IMG/VR virus record: IMGVR_UViG_3300037485_000549
Coordinates: 1-33,084 of that record
Length of the DNA: 33,084 bases
From: a virus
Reading direction: 5' to 3' (one strand)
Every line of letters begins with the position of its first letter. Within the stretch, counting starts at the first letter, position 1. The notes under the pieces were generated by a model, which did not search any database, was not told where the DNA came from, and saw nothing but the letters and a program-made list of their open reading frames with translations. Below, one piece after another: positions 23,059 through 31,393 of this stretch. The position numbers and the translations under genes were made by a program.

Positions 23059-23380
23059 CAAAAGTAAAAAGCAATTTGATTTTTTAATAAAAAGTATTAT
23101 CTTTCGAAAAAAACACGTGGAAAAATGCGTTAAATATCTTAATGGAATACCAACCGAAGAGTGGATAGCAACGATTATAACACTCAAAAATACGGAAGCC
23201 TTGATAGGATATTCAATAGGGTACAAGACAGACGTAATACCAGCAATATGCGTACAGCGGTCAATCAACATCTGGAACTTAAAGAAAGAACTACGAAAAC
23301 ACGAAATAGGAATATTAAAGACTCAGAGCATAGGGCATTTGCATTATATTTATTTTTTACGACATTCATTAGAAAATTAA
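23048..23380 (+). CDS. Hypothetical protein downstream of the palindrome array
   Basis: The 110-residue product (start MEFSKSKKQF) is basic and helical, with a central EEWIATIITLKNTEALIGY segment and a Lys/Arg-rich C terminus. No known domain is seen. It directly follows the array, and such neighbours often encode the protein that binds it, so DNA binding is a possible role. The alternative start at 23027 would add seven residues. No -strand gene is needed to explain this region. Confidence 0.6.
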   Translation: MEFSKSKKQFDFLIKSIIFRKKHVEKCVKYLNGIPTEEWIATIITLKNTEALIGYSIGYKTDVIPAICVQRSINIWNLKKELRKHEIGILKTQSIGHLHYIYFLRHSLEN

Positions 23381-23388
23381 TATCTTTG
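23381..23388 (+). promoter_or_regulatory. -7 promoter element for the packaging/late operon
   Basis: TATCTTTG matches TAnnTTTG, directly after the previous stop codon. No TTG stands 17-23 bp upstream, so it may need an activator. The predicted start near 23394 lies just before a terminator-containing leader. Confidence 0.55.
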
Positions 23389-23397
23389 CAAGGACTG

Positions 23398-23430
23398 ATG
23401 TTTAGGTTTTGTAGCGCACGAGGGGAGTAG
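23398..23430 (+). CDS. Possible 10-residue leader peptide
   Basis: ATG at 23398 opens MFRFCSARGE and stops at TAG 23428-23430, inside the loop of the terminator hairpin. A ribosome here would melt the left arm (23413-23419), which could control termination. The frame is so short that it may be chance. Confidence 0.3.
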   Translation: MFRFCSARGE

Positions 23431-23454
23431 AAATACAAACTTTGTGCGTTTTTT
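23413..23454 (+). terminator. Leader terminator before the packaging operon
   Basis: CGCAC (23415-23419) pairs with GTGCG (23444-23448), extended by a G-U and an A-U pair, and six T follow (23449-23454). It stands between the promoter at 23381 and the first gene at 23476, so it would reduce or gate late transcription. Confidence 0.65.
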
Positions 23455-23475
23455 AACAATTAAAACACGAAAATT

Positions 23476-23700
23476 ATGAACAAAAAGAACTTAAAAGTAG
23501 CATTAGGAATATCTTTACTTCCGATATTTGGATTAATATTCTTCATTGACCGAGCAATGTTACTATTTTTACCTTGGTTACCACAGTCAAAGATTACAAC
23601 CTGGTTCGAAGGGCAAAAAGAAATGGCAGGCTCATTCACACGCGTACTATCATTAGGAGTGATATTAGGAATATATTGGACAGTCAGATTATTTATCTAA
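23476..23700 (+). CDS. Small membrane protein
   Basis: The 74-residue protein has two hydrophobic segments (about 8-33, LGISLLPIFGLIFFID, and about 56-73, VLSLGVILGIYWTV) with a short polar part containing LPWLPQSK between them. It is the first gene behind the leader terminator and precedes the methyltransferase and packaging genes. A membrane role such as superinfection exclusion or lysis help is possible; unknown. Confidence 0.62.
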   Translation: MNKKNLKVALGISLLPIFGLIFFIDRAMLLFLPWLPQSKITTWFEGQKEMAGSFTRVLSLGVILGIYWTVRLFI

Positions 23701-23701
23701 A

Positions 23702-23866
23702 ATGGGGTTGAATAAGAATCCAATAGGCTTAGGCGACACAGTAGAAAACATACTTGAAAGCACAGGAATAGCAAAGGTTGTTAAAAGTGTTATTAAAACG
23801 TGTAATTGTGGCAAAAGAAAGGATTTATTGAATAAAATAGTACCGTACAGAAACACGAAGAAATGA
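23702..23866 (+). CDS. Small CxC-motif protein
   Basis: The 54-residue product (MGLNKNPIGLGDTVENILES) contains TCNCGKRKDLLNK near residues 34-46. This short Cys-x-Cys motif with a basic tail recurs in small proteins of Bacteroidota phages. It may bind metal or nucleic acid. It overlaps the methyltransferase start by four bases (ATGA). Confidence 0.68.
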   Translation: MGLNKNPIGLGDTVENILESTGIAKVVKSVIKTCNCGKRKDLLNKIVPYRNTKK

Positions 23867-25131
23867 TAACACAAAAAGTAAATATAAAGGAAGTAATACC
23901 GAACAAGTCAAATCCCAGAATTATTCGAGATTCAAAGTTTGTCAAATTAGTTCAATCAATCAAAGATTTTCCGCAAATGTTGGAAATACGTCCGATAGTT
24001 GTTGATGAAAATAATATCATTCTTGGTGGAAATATGCGTTTTAAGGCGTGTATTGAGGCTGGATTGAAGGAAGTATTCATAATCAAAGCAAACGACCTTA
24101 CAGAAGAACAAAAACACGAATTCATAGTAAAAGATAATGTTGGTTTTGGAGAATGGGATTGGGATATATTAGCGAATGAGTGGAACACCGAAAAATTACA
24201 AGATTGGGGTTTAGACTTGCCTTTAGATTTAAGCGTTGAAGAACTCGAAGCAGAAGAAGATAATTACGAAATACCAAACGAGATAAACACGGACATCGTT
24301 TTAGGAGATTTAATAGAGATAGGAGAACATAGGTTACTTTGTGGAGATAGTACTGATAGCGATTCAGTAGCTAAATTAATGAACGGAGAAAAATGGGATT
24401 TAATGGCAACTTCACCACCGTACAATCAAGGAAATAGTTATGGTAATTTATTACACACAAAAGGACTTGGCACAGGCAAAAAAGATGTTAAATTATATGA
24501 AGATAAAAATTCAGATAACAGAAGTTCAGAAGACTATTTTAAATTTTGCATAGACATATTAACAACATCATCAATATTTAAAAATGAAAACGAGCATACA
24601 GTATGTTGGAATGTAGCATATAATGCAAAAAGCAGAAACGATTACGGAAAAATAATATTTTCAATTGATAATCCATTTGAAGTAAAAGAAACAATAATAT
24701 GGGATAAAACACATTCAATAAATTTACCACAAGTTGGTATTTATTCAAGAAGGTGTGAGTTTGTTTTTGTAATGAGTTCAAATGAAAAATATCATACAAG
24801 TCAAACATATAATGATTGCAGGTGGAATTATTGGCAAATTAAAAGTGCAGGTTCACAAATTACAGGAGAGGAAGTTGAACATAGAGCAGCCTATCCAATA
24901 GAATTTGCATCTAAAATGGTAAATGATTTTTCACTGCAAAATGATTTAATTTATGAACCATTTACTGGTTCTGGCACTACTATGGTCGCATCGCACCAAC
25001 TGAAACGCAAATGTTACGGAATGGAATTAGACCCAAAGTATTGCGATGTAATAGTTAAACGAATGATTAAATTAGATGAAACATTGACTATTAAATTAAA
25101 TGGAGTTGATGTTACAAAAGATTGGAAATAA
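23863..25131 (+). CDS. ParB-like domain fused to a DNA methyltransferase
   Basis: The 422-residue product has an N-terminal ParB-like domain (about 1-110) with IRPIVVDENNIILGGNMRFKA. A methyltransferase follows, with motif IV TSPPY at residues 183-187 and motif I FTGSGTT at 367-373, followed by MELDPKYCDV. This motif order (IV before I) is the beta class of N4-cytosine or N6-adenine enzymes. It probably modifies phage DNA to avoid restriction; the ParB part may give specificity. The target base and site cannot be read from sequence. Confidence 0.85.
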   Translation: MITQKVNIKEVIPNKSNPRIIRDSKFVKLVQSIKDFPQMLEIRPIVVDENNIILGGNMRFKACIEAGLKEVFIIKANDLTEEQKHEFIVKDNVGFGEWDWDILANEWNTEKLQDWGLDLPLDLSVEELEAEEDNYEIPNEINTDIVLGDLIEIGEHRLLCGDSTDSDSVAKLMNGEKWDLMATSPPYNQGNSYGNLLHTKGLGTGKKDVKLYEDKNSDNRSSEDYFKFCIDILTTSSIFKNENEHTVCWNVAYNAKSRNDYGKIIFSIDNPFEVKETIIWDKTHSINLPQVGIYSRRCEFVFVMSSNEKYHTSQTYNDCRWNYWQIKSAGSQITGEEVEHRAAYPIEFASKMVNDFSLQNDLIYEPFTGSGTTMVASHQLKRKCYGMELDPKYCDVIVKRMIKLDETLTIKLNGVDVTKDWK

Positions 25132-25149
25132 CACCGATATTACACCGAA

Positions 25150-25500
25150 ATGAATAGAGAAGATAATTTAAAGCCAGAATGGGGAAAAGGCGAAAGCGGA
25201 AATCCAAACGGACGCCCCAAAGGGAGCAAAAACCGTAGCACGATAGCCCGTAAATGGTTAGAGGTTAATCAATCCCTTAAAAACCCTTTAACGGGCGAGA
25301 ATGAAACGATGTCCCAAGAAGATTTGATGACTTTAGCATTGATAAAAAAGGCTAGGGATGGAGACACGAACGCTTATAAAGCATTAATGGATTCAGGTTA
25401 TGGCGCACCCGTTCAACAAATAGAACAAACGAATACAGAAATAGATTTATCAGGACTCACAACAGATGAATTAAAGGACTTACTAAACGAAGATGAATGA
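25150..25500 (+). CDS. DUF5681 protein, candidate small terminase
   Basis: The 116-residue product contains GNPNGRPKGSKNRSTIARKW near residues 17-36, the DUF5681 signature, then a helical region and an acidic tail. DUF5681 genes often lie just before the large terminase, as here with an 8-base overlap, so a small-terminase role in recognising the packaging site is likely. The basic N terminus would contact DNA. Confidence 0.68.
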   Translation: MNREDNLKPEWGKGESGNPNGRPKGSKNRSTIARKWLEVNQSLKNPLTGENETMSQEDLMTLALIKKARDGDTNAYKALMDSGYGAPVQQIEQTNTEIDLSGLTTDELKDLLNEDE

Positions 25501-26851
25501 ACGTAAGCAATACGCTAAACAGATGCTTAGAAATGAGCTTTCAAGACGCTCACTCTGGGAGTTTTGTTTGGCTTATGACCTTAATTTTTTCATAAATAGA
25601 CCGTTCTTAAAGGAAATTGCAGACGCTTTTCAAGAGATTGAAGAGAAGAAAATCAAAAGTCTTAGCGTTTCAATGCCACCAAGAGCAGGTAAAAGTTACA
25701 TTACTTCGTTATTCTGCGCATGGACAATCGGAAAAAATCCGACTAAGAGTGTAATGCGTAACACGTGTACCGCTACATTGTTTTTAAAGTTCAGTTACGA
25801 TGTCAGGGCAATAGTAAAGAGTGACAAATACCGCTCAATATTTCCCAATGTAAGCCTATCAGATGATAAATCGAATCTTCAAGGGTGGAATACAAATACA
25901 AGTAAGCAAGTAGGTTACTTTGGTGCGGGTGTAGGTGGTACTATTATAGGGTTTGGAGCGTCAAACGTTGCTATAACGGATGACCTTTACCGAGGCATTG
26001 AAGACGCTTTGAGCGACACTGTAAACGATAGAATAAACCAATGGAAGGAATCAACACATGATTCACGTTTTGAAAGTGGATGTGCACGTATTGATATAGG
26101 TACACGATGGAGTTTAAACGATGTAATAGGGCGTAATATGGAGTCAAAAATATACGACAAATCGATTATTGTGAGTGCAATGAATGAAGAGGGCGAATCG
26201 TTTTGTGAGGACGTATTGACAACAGCCGAATATATCGAAAAGAAGAAACGTACAGCGCCAGAAATATGGGAAGCGGAATACCAACAGCAGCCCGTAGATA
26301 TGAAAGGAAGGTTGTTTAATGAGTTAAAATACCTATCTAAAGAGGAGTTTGCCGAAATAACGAAATCTAACCCTATTGAAGGTTGTCTTGGCTACGTGGA
26401 CGTATCAGACCAAGGCACTGATTATACGTCAGTTGCAATTTGCGCAATAATTAAGAAACAGCTGTTTATTGTAGACTATTTAATGACCAGGGATAACACC
26501 GATATAACGATACCTCAAACCGCTGCAATGCTCGATAAATGGAATGTAAGCTATTGTAGAGTTGAATCGAATTCAATGGGTGCAATGTTTGAACGTCAAC
26601 TACGAACGCTAACACGGACAAAAACGCTTCAAGTGCATAACACACAAAACAAAATGACACGCATAATAATGAGTTCAGCACACGTAATGAATTCTATGAT
26701 TTTTATACGTAATGGAGACAATCAAAGTGAGCTATTCATTCAAAATGTACTAAGTTTTAGCAAGGAGGGTAAGAATAAAAATGATGATGCGCCCGACTGC
26801 TTAGCAGGATTATCTATATTTGTGCAATCTATGTTTAAAAAATTGTCGTAA
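25493..26851 (+). CDS. terL: Terminase large subunit
   Basis: In the 452-residue protein the packaging ATPase shows Walker A PPRAGKS at 62-68 and Walker B VAITDD at 159-164. The C-terminal RNase H-like nuclease has YVDVSDQGTDYTS from about 301, with Asp303 as the first metal ligand, and a later DDAPDCLAGL. It matches the phage terminase family that couples ATP hydrolysis to DNA translocation and cutting. Its stop overlaps a -7 promoter element. Confidence 0.92.
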   Translation: MNERKQYAKQMLRNELSRRSLWEFCLAYDLNFFINRPFLKEIADAFQEIEEKKIKSLSVSMPPRAGKSYITSLFCAWTIGKNPTKSVMRNTCTATLFLKFSYDVRAIVKSDKYRSIFPNVSLSDDKSNLQGWNTNTSKQVGYFGAGVGGTIIGFGASNVAITDDLYRGIEDALSDTVNDRINQWKESTHDSRFESGCARIDIGTRWSLNDVIGRNMESKIYDKSIIVSAMNEEGESFCEDVLTTAEYIEKKKRTAPEIWEAEYQQQPVDMKGRLFNELKYLSKEEFAEITKSNPIEGCLGYVDVSDQGTDYTSVAICAIIKKQLFIVDYLMTRDNTDITIPQTAAMLDKWNVSYCRVESNSMGAMFERQLRTLTRTKTLQVHNTQNKMTRIIMSSAHVMNSMIFIRNGDNQSELFIQNVLSFSKEGKNKNDDAPDCLAGLSIFVQSMFKKLS

Positions 26852-26856
26852 CTTTG
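26849..26856 (+). promoter_or_regulatory. Possible promoter before the portal gene
   Basis: TAACTTTG, identical to the -7 element before the tail operon, overlaps the terminase stop. A second TATATTTG lies at 26815-26822 inside the coding region. Neither has a TTG at the right distance. Confidence 0.45.
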
Positions 26857-26877
26857 CTTAAATTCTAATCAATTCAG

Positions 26878-28323
26878 ATGGAGATAAATTTTTGGGAGTC
26901 TTTTTTTGGCGTTAACAGCGGTCAACAAAACAGATTTATAAATCAATTTAACCGCTTAAGACCGATACAAAATCAGGTTTGGGGGGTTAAGAACGCAATT
27001 TGGATTGATACAAATAACGCTTGGGAGTGGTTTCTAACGATTCCAGAGTTTAGAGCTGTAATAGATAAGCGTGCTTCAATGATGAGCAGCAATATACCTA
27101 AGTTATACGATAAGAATAACGAAGAAATCACGGAGCATTGGTTCTTAGATATGGTACACCATCCGAACCCTGTACAAAGTTGGTCAGATGTTGTCTACTC
27201 TTTGTCAGTTAATGATGCGCTTTATTCAAATGCGTTCGCTTTTTGTCCTTTAAGAACTTTTAACCAAAGAAATTTATTCGTTCCGCTACCTTCTAACAAA
27301 ATACAAATCCAAACGAGTGGTAAAACGCTTAAACAAATGGATGTGAACGGTCTTATTGAAGGCTACAAGTTTGAATACGATGACAATGAAATCGAATCTT
27401 TGCCAGTAGAAGATGTTATTTATTTGACAACTACGGACGGAATGAACATAATCAAACCTACAAGTAGAATCGATGCGCTTAAATATCCACTATCTAACAT
27501 CAAAGCAAGTTACCATAAGCGAAACGTATTACTTGAAAATATTGGTGCAATAGGTATTTTATCGGCGCAAAATAGTGATATAGGTGGAGCTATTCCTATG
27601 ACTCCCGAAGAGAAAAGAGAGATACAAAAGGATTGGTTTAACCGTTCAAAAGACGAAATAATAATCACTGAGAGTCAAGTTAATTGGCAATCAATGTCAT
27701 ATCCAACAAGGGATTTAATGCTATTTGAAGAGCTTAACGCTGATAAGATGGCTATTATAGATGCTTACGGAATGAATGCAAACCTATTCTCAAGTGAGAA
27801 GGGTAGCACGTTTAGCAATGTTAAGGATAGTATTCGGATGGTTTACACCGATACGATAATACCTGAGACTCAACAAATGTACGATTCAATTTGTCATCAA
27901 TTAGGACTTGATAAGGAAGGCATTCGCATTGAAGCTTGTTTCGACCATTTACCAGTGTTACAAGATGACGAATTAGCCGAATACCAAGCATTAACTGAAA
28001 AGGTTACAGCATATAATTTGCTATTAAATGACGGAGTTATAACAAAAGAGCAATATGCAGCTGAATTTGGTTATGAATTGGAGCCAATTGACAAGGCTCA
28101 AGCACAACAAAACGGGTTAATTCAGGCACAAACAGAATTAAGAGGAACAGTGGGTGGTTTAAATGGTATTATTTCGCTTAATACAGCTGTTGCAACAGGA
28201 CAAATGACGAATGAGATTGCAGTTAATACCTTAGTAAATTACTACGGTTATGACAGAATAGTAGCTGAATCAATGATAACTGCGACACCTGAAACACCAA
28301 TAACACCAACAACAACGTTTTAA
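26878..28323 (+). CDS. Portal protein
   Basis: The 481-residue product lies between large terminase and prohead protease, the standard portal place in HK97-type phages. It shows portal-family traits: IPEFRAVIDKRASMMSS near 58-74, VHHPNPVQSWSDVVY near 92-106, a DLMLFEELNADKMAIIDAYG helix region, and a helical, Gln-rich C terminus. It would form the dodecameric ring for DNA entry and exit. The gene follows terL by 26 bases and ends two bases before the protease. Confidence 0.87.
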   Translation: MEINFWESFFGVNSGQQNRFINQFNRLRPIQNQVWGVKNAIWIDTNNAWEWFLTIPEFRAVIDKRASMMSSNIPKLYDKNNEEITEHWFLDMVHHPNPVQSWSDVVYSLSVNDALYSNAFAFCPLRTFNQRNLFVPLPSNKIQIQTSGKTLKQMDVNGLIEGYKFEYDDNEIESLPVEDVIYLTTTDGMNIIKPTSRIDALKYPLSNIKASYHKRNVLLENIGAIGILSAQNSDIGGAIPMTPEEKREIQKDWFNRSKDEIIITESQVNWQSMSYPTRDLMLFEELNADKMAIIDAYGMNANLFSSEKGSTFSNVKDSIRMVYTDTIIPETQQMYDSICHQLGLDKEGIRIEACFDHLPVLQDDELAEYQALTEKVTAYNLLLNDGVITKEQYAAEFGYELEPIDKAQAQQNGLIQAQTELRGTVGGLNGIISLNTAVATGQMTNEIAVNTLVNYYGYDRIVAESMITATPETPITPTTTF

Positions 28324-28325
28324 CT

Positions 28326-29075
28326 ATGAAATCAAACACATACCAAACAAAGGGAGCATCCGAAATAAAGGATATAAGCTCCGATAAAAGACAAGTAGCA
28401 ATATACCTGGCGAAGTTCGATAATATCGATGCCGATAACGATATGATTAAAAAAGGGTCGTTCACTAAGTCTATTTTAGAACGTGGTCCAGATTCAACAA
28501 GTAACCGTAAAATTGCTTTTTTAAGATGGCACGATTGGGAAAAACAAATAGGTAAATTCAATCAAATCGGAGAAGATGAAACGGGATTGTATGCTGTTGG
28601 TCAACTTGGAAATTCAACTATTGGCGAGGACGCTTGGAACGATTATAACGATGGAATAATTCGTGAACATTCAATAGGGTTTCAGTACATACAAGACAAA
28701 ATGAAATGGATAGATGACAGCACTTTGCCGTCTCAAGGTTACTATCAAATCACGGAACTAAAGTTATACGAAGGTTCAGCAGTTACTTTTGGAGCGAATA
28801 GCGAAACGAATGTTGTTGACGTAATGAAGAGCGAAGACAAAATAGATAAGGCGGTTAAAATATCAAATGATATTGACTTACTTATCAAAGGTCTCGCAAA
28901 TGGTAAAGGGTCAGATGAACGCCTTTATGAAATGGAAATGAAATTAAAATATTTGAATAGTCAGATGCTAATACTCGCAAAAAGTGAACCGTTCGTGAAA
29001 GAACATTCTCCGATTATCGAGTCATTAGAAGCGCCGAAACTATTCAATTGGAGTGAAGTAATAAGTAAATTTTAA
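28326..29075 (+). CDS. HK97-type prohead protease
   Basis: The 249-residue protein matches the S78 prohead protease family. His69 in LRWHDW and Ser116 in REHSIGF stand at the usual catalytic spacing, and Glu144 or Glu149 in the following strand (ITELKLYEGSAVTFGANS) may complete the triad. It removes scaffold or the capsid delta domain during maturation. The C-terminal helical part (about 165-249) may act as scaffold. Confidence 0.9.
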   Translation: MKSNTYQTKGASEIKDISSDKRQVAIYLAKFDNIDADNDMIKKGSFTKSILERGPDSTSNRKIAFLRWHDWEKQIGKFNQIGEDETGLYAVGQLGNSTIGEDAWNDYNDGIIREHSIGFQYIQDKMKWIDDSTLPSQGYYQITELKLYEGSAVTFGANSETNVVDVMKSEDKIDKAVKISNDIDLLIKGLANGKGSDERLYEMEMKLKYLNSQMLILAKSEPFVKEHSPIIESLEAPKLFNWSEVISKF

Positions 29076-29093
29076 CTAAAAAAACAAGAAAAA

Positions 29094-30290
29094 ATGGAAA
29101 ACAATTTAACACCTGAACAAGTAGTTGAAAAAATCAACGAAAAGTTCAATTCAACATTGGCAACAATGTCAACAAAATCAGACTTTGACGGTCTTAAAGC
29201 TGATGTAGAAACTCTTAAAGGTTTAGAGGCTAAATCTCAAGAAATCGAAAAAGCAATTGCACGTTTCGAAGGTAAAATGGAGGCTATCTCTGAAAAAGGA
29301 TTCAAATCTGAGCGTAAAGCAAAATCACTTGGTGAGGCTATTTCAATGGCATACGTTGCTAACATCGACAAGATTAAAGAAACTGCTGAAAAAGGCGGAA
29401 TGATGAGTCTTGAGACTAAAGCATTGTATGACACAACGATTGACGGTGATTACACTGGAAACATCGCATTGTCTACATTGGAAGCTGGCGTTTCTAAAAT
29501 TGCTCGTCCTGTTATCAAGATACGTGATATTGTCAATATGGGTATTACAAACTCTAAGTTTGTAACTTATATCTCTCAAGCGGTTCAAACATCTTCTGCT
29601 TGGACTGATGAAGCAGGAATCAAAGTATCGGGACAACCATCTTATGAAGAAATTTCTGAAGAAGTTAAGAAAGTTGCAGGTACTGTTAAGATTTCTAAAG
29701 AAATGCTTGCTGATTTATCTTTCGTTCAATCGGAAATCAATTCTGACTTGATGGCTTCAATCGACCAAGCTATCGAAGATGCTTTATTGAATGGTGCTGT
29801 TGGTGGTATTAATGGTATCTTGACTAACTCAGTTACTTTCTCGGCTGGTACTTTTGCGGGTACTGTTGTAACTCCAAACATTTCTGATGTTATTCGTGTT
29901 GCTATTGCACAAATTCAAAATGCTAACTTCGAACCAACACACGTTGTTTTGAATCCTGAGGATGTTGCTGCTATGCAATTGACTAAAACTTCGACTGGTG
30001 AGTACACATATCCTATGTTCTTGATGGACGTAAACAGAGTTGCTAACCTTACTGTAGTTTCTACAACTAATATGGTTGCTGGTACATTCTTAGTAGGAGA
30101 TTTCAGCAAGTCTAACGTTAGAATGAGAGAGGCAATGAACGTACAAGTAGGTTATGTTAATGATGACTTCCAACGTAATATGGTGACTATCCTTGCTGAG
30201 GCTCGTTTAGTTCAATACGTTAAAGCAAATGATTATCCAGCATTCGTTGATGGTAACATCGCAACAGCAATCGCAGCGTTGGCAGTATAA
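29094..30290 (+). CDS. Major capsid protein, HK97 fold
   Basis: The 398-residue product has a charged helical N terminus (residues about 1-80, LTPEQVVEKINEKFN) like the HK97 delta domain. A capsid core follows, with VKKVAGTVKISKEMLADL near 191-208 and a VLNPEDVAAMQLTKTSTGEY segment typical of HK97-like coat proteins. It forms the icosahedral shell after cleavage by the protease encoded just upstream. Its codon use shows more C-ending codons (such as ATC) than neighbours, as expected of an abundant protein. A strong terminator follows. Confidence 0.92.
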   Translation: MENNLTPEQVVEKINEKFNSTLATMSTKSDFDGLKADVETLKGLEAKSQEIEKAIARFEGKMEAISEKGFKSERKAKSLGEAISMAYVANIDKIKETAEKGGMMSLETKALYDTTIDGDYTGNIALSTLEAGVSKIARPVIKIRDIVNMGITNSKFVTYISQAVQTSSAWTDEAGIKVSGQPSYEEISEEVKKVAGTVKISKEMLADLSFVQSEINSDLMASIDQAIEDALLNGAVGGINGILTNSVTFSAGTFAGTVVTPNISDVIRVAIAQIQNANFEPTHVVLNPEDVAAMQLTKTSTGEYTYPMFLMDVNRVANLTVVSTTNMVAGTFLVGDFSKSNVRMREAMNVQVGYVNDDFQRNMVTILAEARLVQYVKANDYPAFVDGNIATAIAALAV

Positions 30291-30301
30291 AAATAAATAA
30301 T

Positions 30302-30329
30302 GGGGGTTGATATTCTTAACCCCCCTTTT
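30302..30329 (+). terminator. Intrinsic terminator after the capsid gene
   Basis: GGGGGTT (30302-30308) pairs perfectly with AACCCCC (30318-30324) around a 9-nt loop, and a short T run follows. The last T is also the first base of the next -7 element. Confidence 0.85.
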
Positions 30330-30336
30330 AAATTTG
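30307..30336 (+). promoter_or_regulatory. Promoter embedded in the terminator before the neck genes
   Basis: TTG (30307-30309, in the hairpin), a 19-bp spacer and TAAATTTG (30329-30336) fit the consensus. The next gene starts at 30341, so transcription would begin on or next to the ATG, giving a leaderless message. Confidence 0.75.
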
Positions 30337-30340
30337 CACA

Positions 30341-30643
30341 ATGGAAAAAAAGACTCGTAAAAAAAAGGATTTAAACGTTAAATTAAACGTGAACGATGCT
30401 GAATTGACAGTAAAAAGAGATGTTACAGGAACAGAAATTGACATCGATACTCGCCTTGTTGACATTCATATCGAAAAAGATGCTGATGGTGTTCACGCAA
30501 CTATTGAAATTGATGACAAAGTGATTTATGAATTCGAAGGAAACGGACAATCTAAGCACTTGCCTAAGGGCGTTTTATTCAAAATTAGCGGTGAAATGTT
30601 AAAGCAATTTATTAAAAGAGGTTTCGGAAAACTAAAAAAATAA
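30341..30643 (+). CDS. Small protein between capsid and neck genes
   Basis: The 100-residue product starts with a Lys/Arg-rich segment (MEKKTRKKKDL) followed by alternating beta-like charged strands (VKLNVNDAELTVKRDV, IDIDTRLVDIHIEKD) and a basic C-terminal helix. It could be a capsid decoration or head-completion protein by place. No family is recognised. It has its own predicted promoter. Confidence 0.65.
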   Translation: MEKKTRKKKDLNVKLNVNDAELTVKRDVTGTEIDIDTRLVDIHIEKDADGVHATIEIDDKVIYEFEGNGQSKHLPKGVLFKISGEMLKQFIKRGFGKLKK

Positions 30644-30646
30644 GCA

Positions 30647-31393
30647 ATGATTGTAACTATTTCTGACTTCACGGGCAAATATCAACTTAGTACGGGTATG
30701 TATGACACTGTAAAATTGCAGGATTATATCGACAAGTACGAAAAGCGTTATCTAATCGAATTATTCGGGGCTAATTTATACACTGAATTTGATTCTGATT
30801 TGTTGGCAAACGTGCCGCAGTCACCTAATTTTCTAAAGGTATTCAATCCCTTCTATGAGAATTTAACGTTTAGACAGTTGATAATATCAGAAGGTATCAA
30901 AGAGATGCTTAAAGGCTTCATTTATTTTGAGTATTCAAAGGATTTGATTAACCAAATGACACCGTACGGAAATGTTCGACCAATAAGCGAGAATTCAGAG
31001 CCAGTGAGCACGTTGTATTCAATGATTTATGCACGTTATAACGAAGCAATTCGAAGTTATAAGGCTATTCAGACCTACATACAAGTGAATTTTAACACTG
31101 TAACGGGTCAAGTGGTAACGGTTGAGTTATTGAATGCTGGTAGCACTTATGCAACTGCTTTAAATGTGCCAACTACAGCTACGTTTGGTAGTGGATTAAC
31201 GCTTGATATTGTCAGTGATGGTTCTTTAATCGAGTCGGGAACAATTAATGCCCCAGGAAGTAACTACCAACTTAATGAAGTTGTAACAGTTACGGGTGGC
31301 GATGGACTTGGAACATTTACGGTAACGTATATCGGAAAGGGTCATTTTAACACGTTTAATGGAATGCAAAAACAAACGGCTTACTGGATATGA
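30647..31393 (+). CDS. DUF6712-like head-tail connector with inserted beta domain
   Basis: Residues about 1-145 resemble the DUF6712 connector of Bacteroidota phages (YIDKYEKRYLIELFGANLY, then EGIKEMLKGFIYFEYSKDL). The family C terminus returns as FNGMQKQTAYWI at the end. Between them residues about 150-230 form a Gly/Thr/Val-rich beta segment (GSGLTLDIVSDG, then VVTVTGGDGLGTFTV) like small domains on phage surface proteins. It likely sits at the portal-tail interface and shows an extra domain outward. It overlaps the next gene by four bases. Confidence 0.68.
   Translation: MIVTISDFTGKYQLSTGMYDTVKLQDYIDKYEKRYLIELFGANLYTEFDSDLLANVPQSPNFLKVFNPFYENLTFRQLIISEGIKEMLKGFIYFEYSKDLINQMTPYGNVRPISENSEPVSTLYSMIYARYNEAIRSYKAIQTYIQVNFNTVTGQVVTVELLNAGSTYATALNVPTTATFGSGLTLDIVSDGSLIESGTINAPGSNYQLNEVVTVTGGDGLGTFTVTYIGKGHFNTFNGMQKQTAYWI

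Noticed and set aside
22804-23271. A 155-codon frame on the - strand across the non-coding region
   Set aside because: Its 3' half is the palindrome array read backwards and its 5' half opposes the better + strand gene at 23048-23380. All other genes are on +, and no promoter for it is seen.
23161-23430. An overlapping 89-codon + strand frame
   Set aside because: It lies in another frame within the 23048-23380 gene, lacks family resemblance and runs through the promoter and leader terminator.
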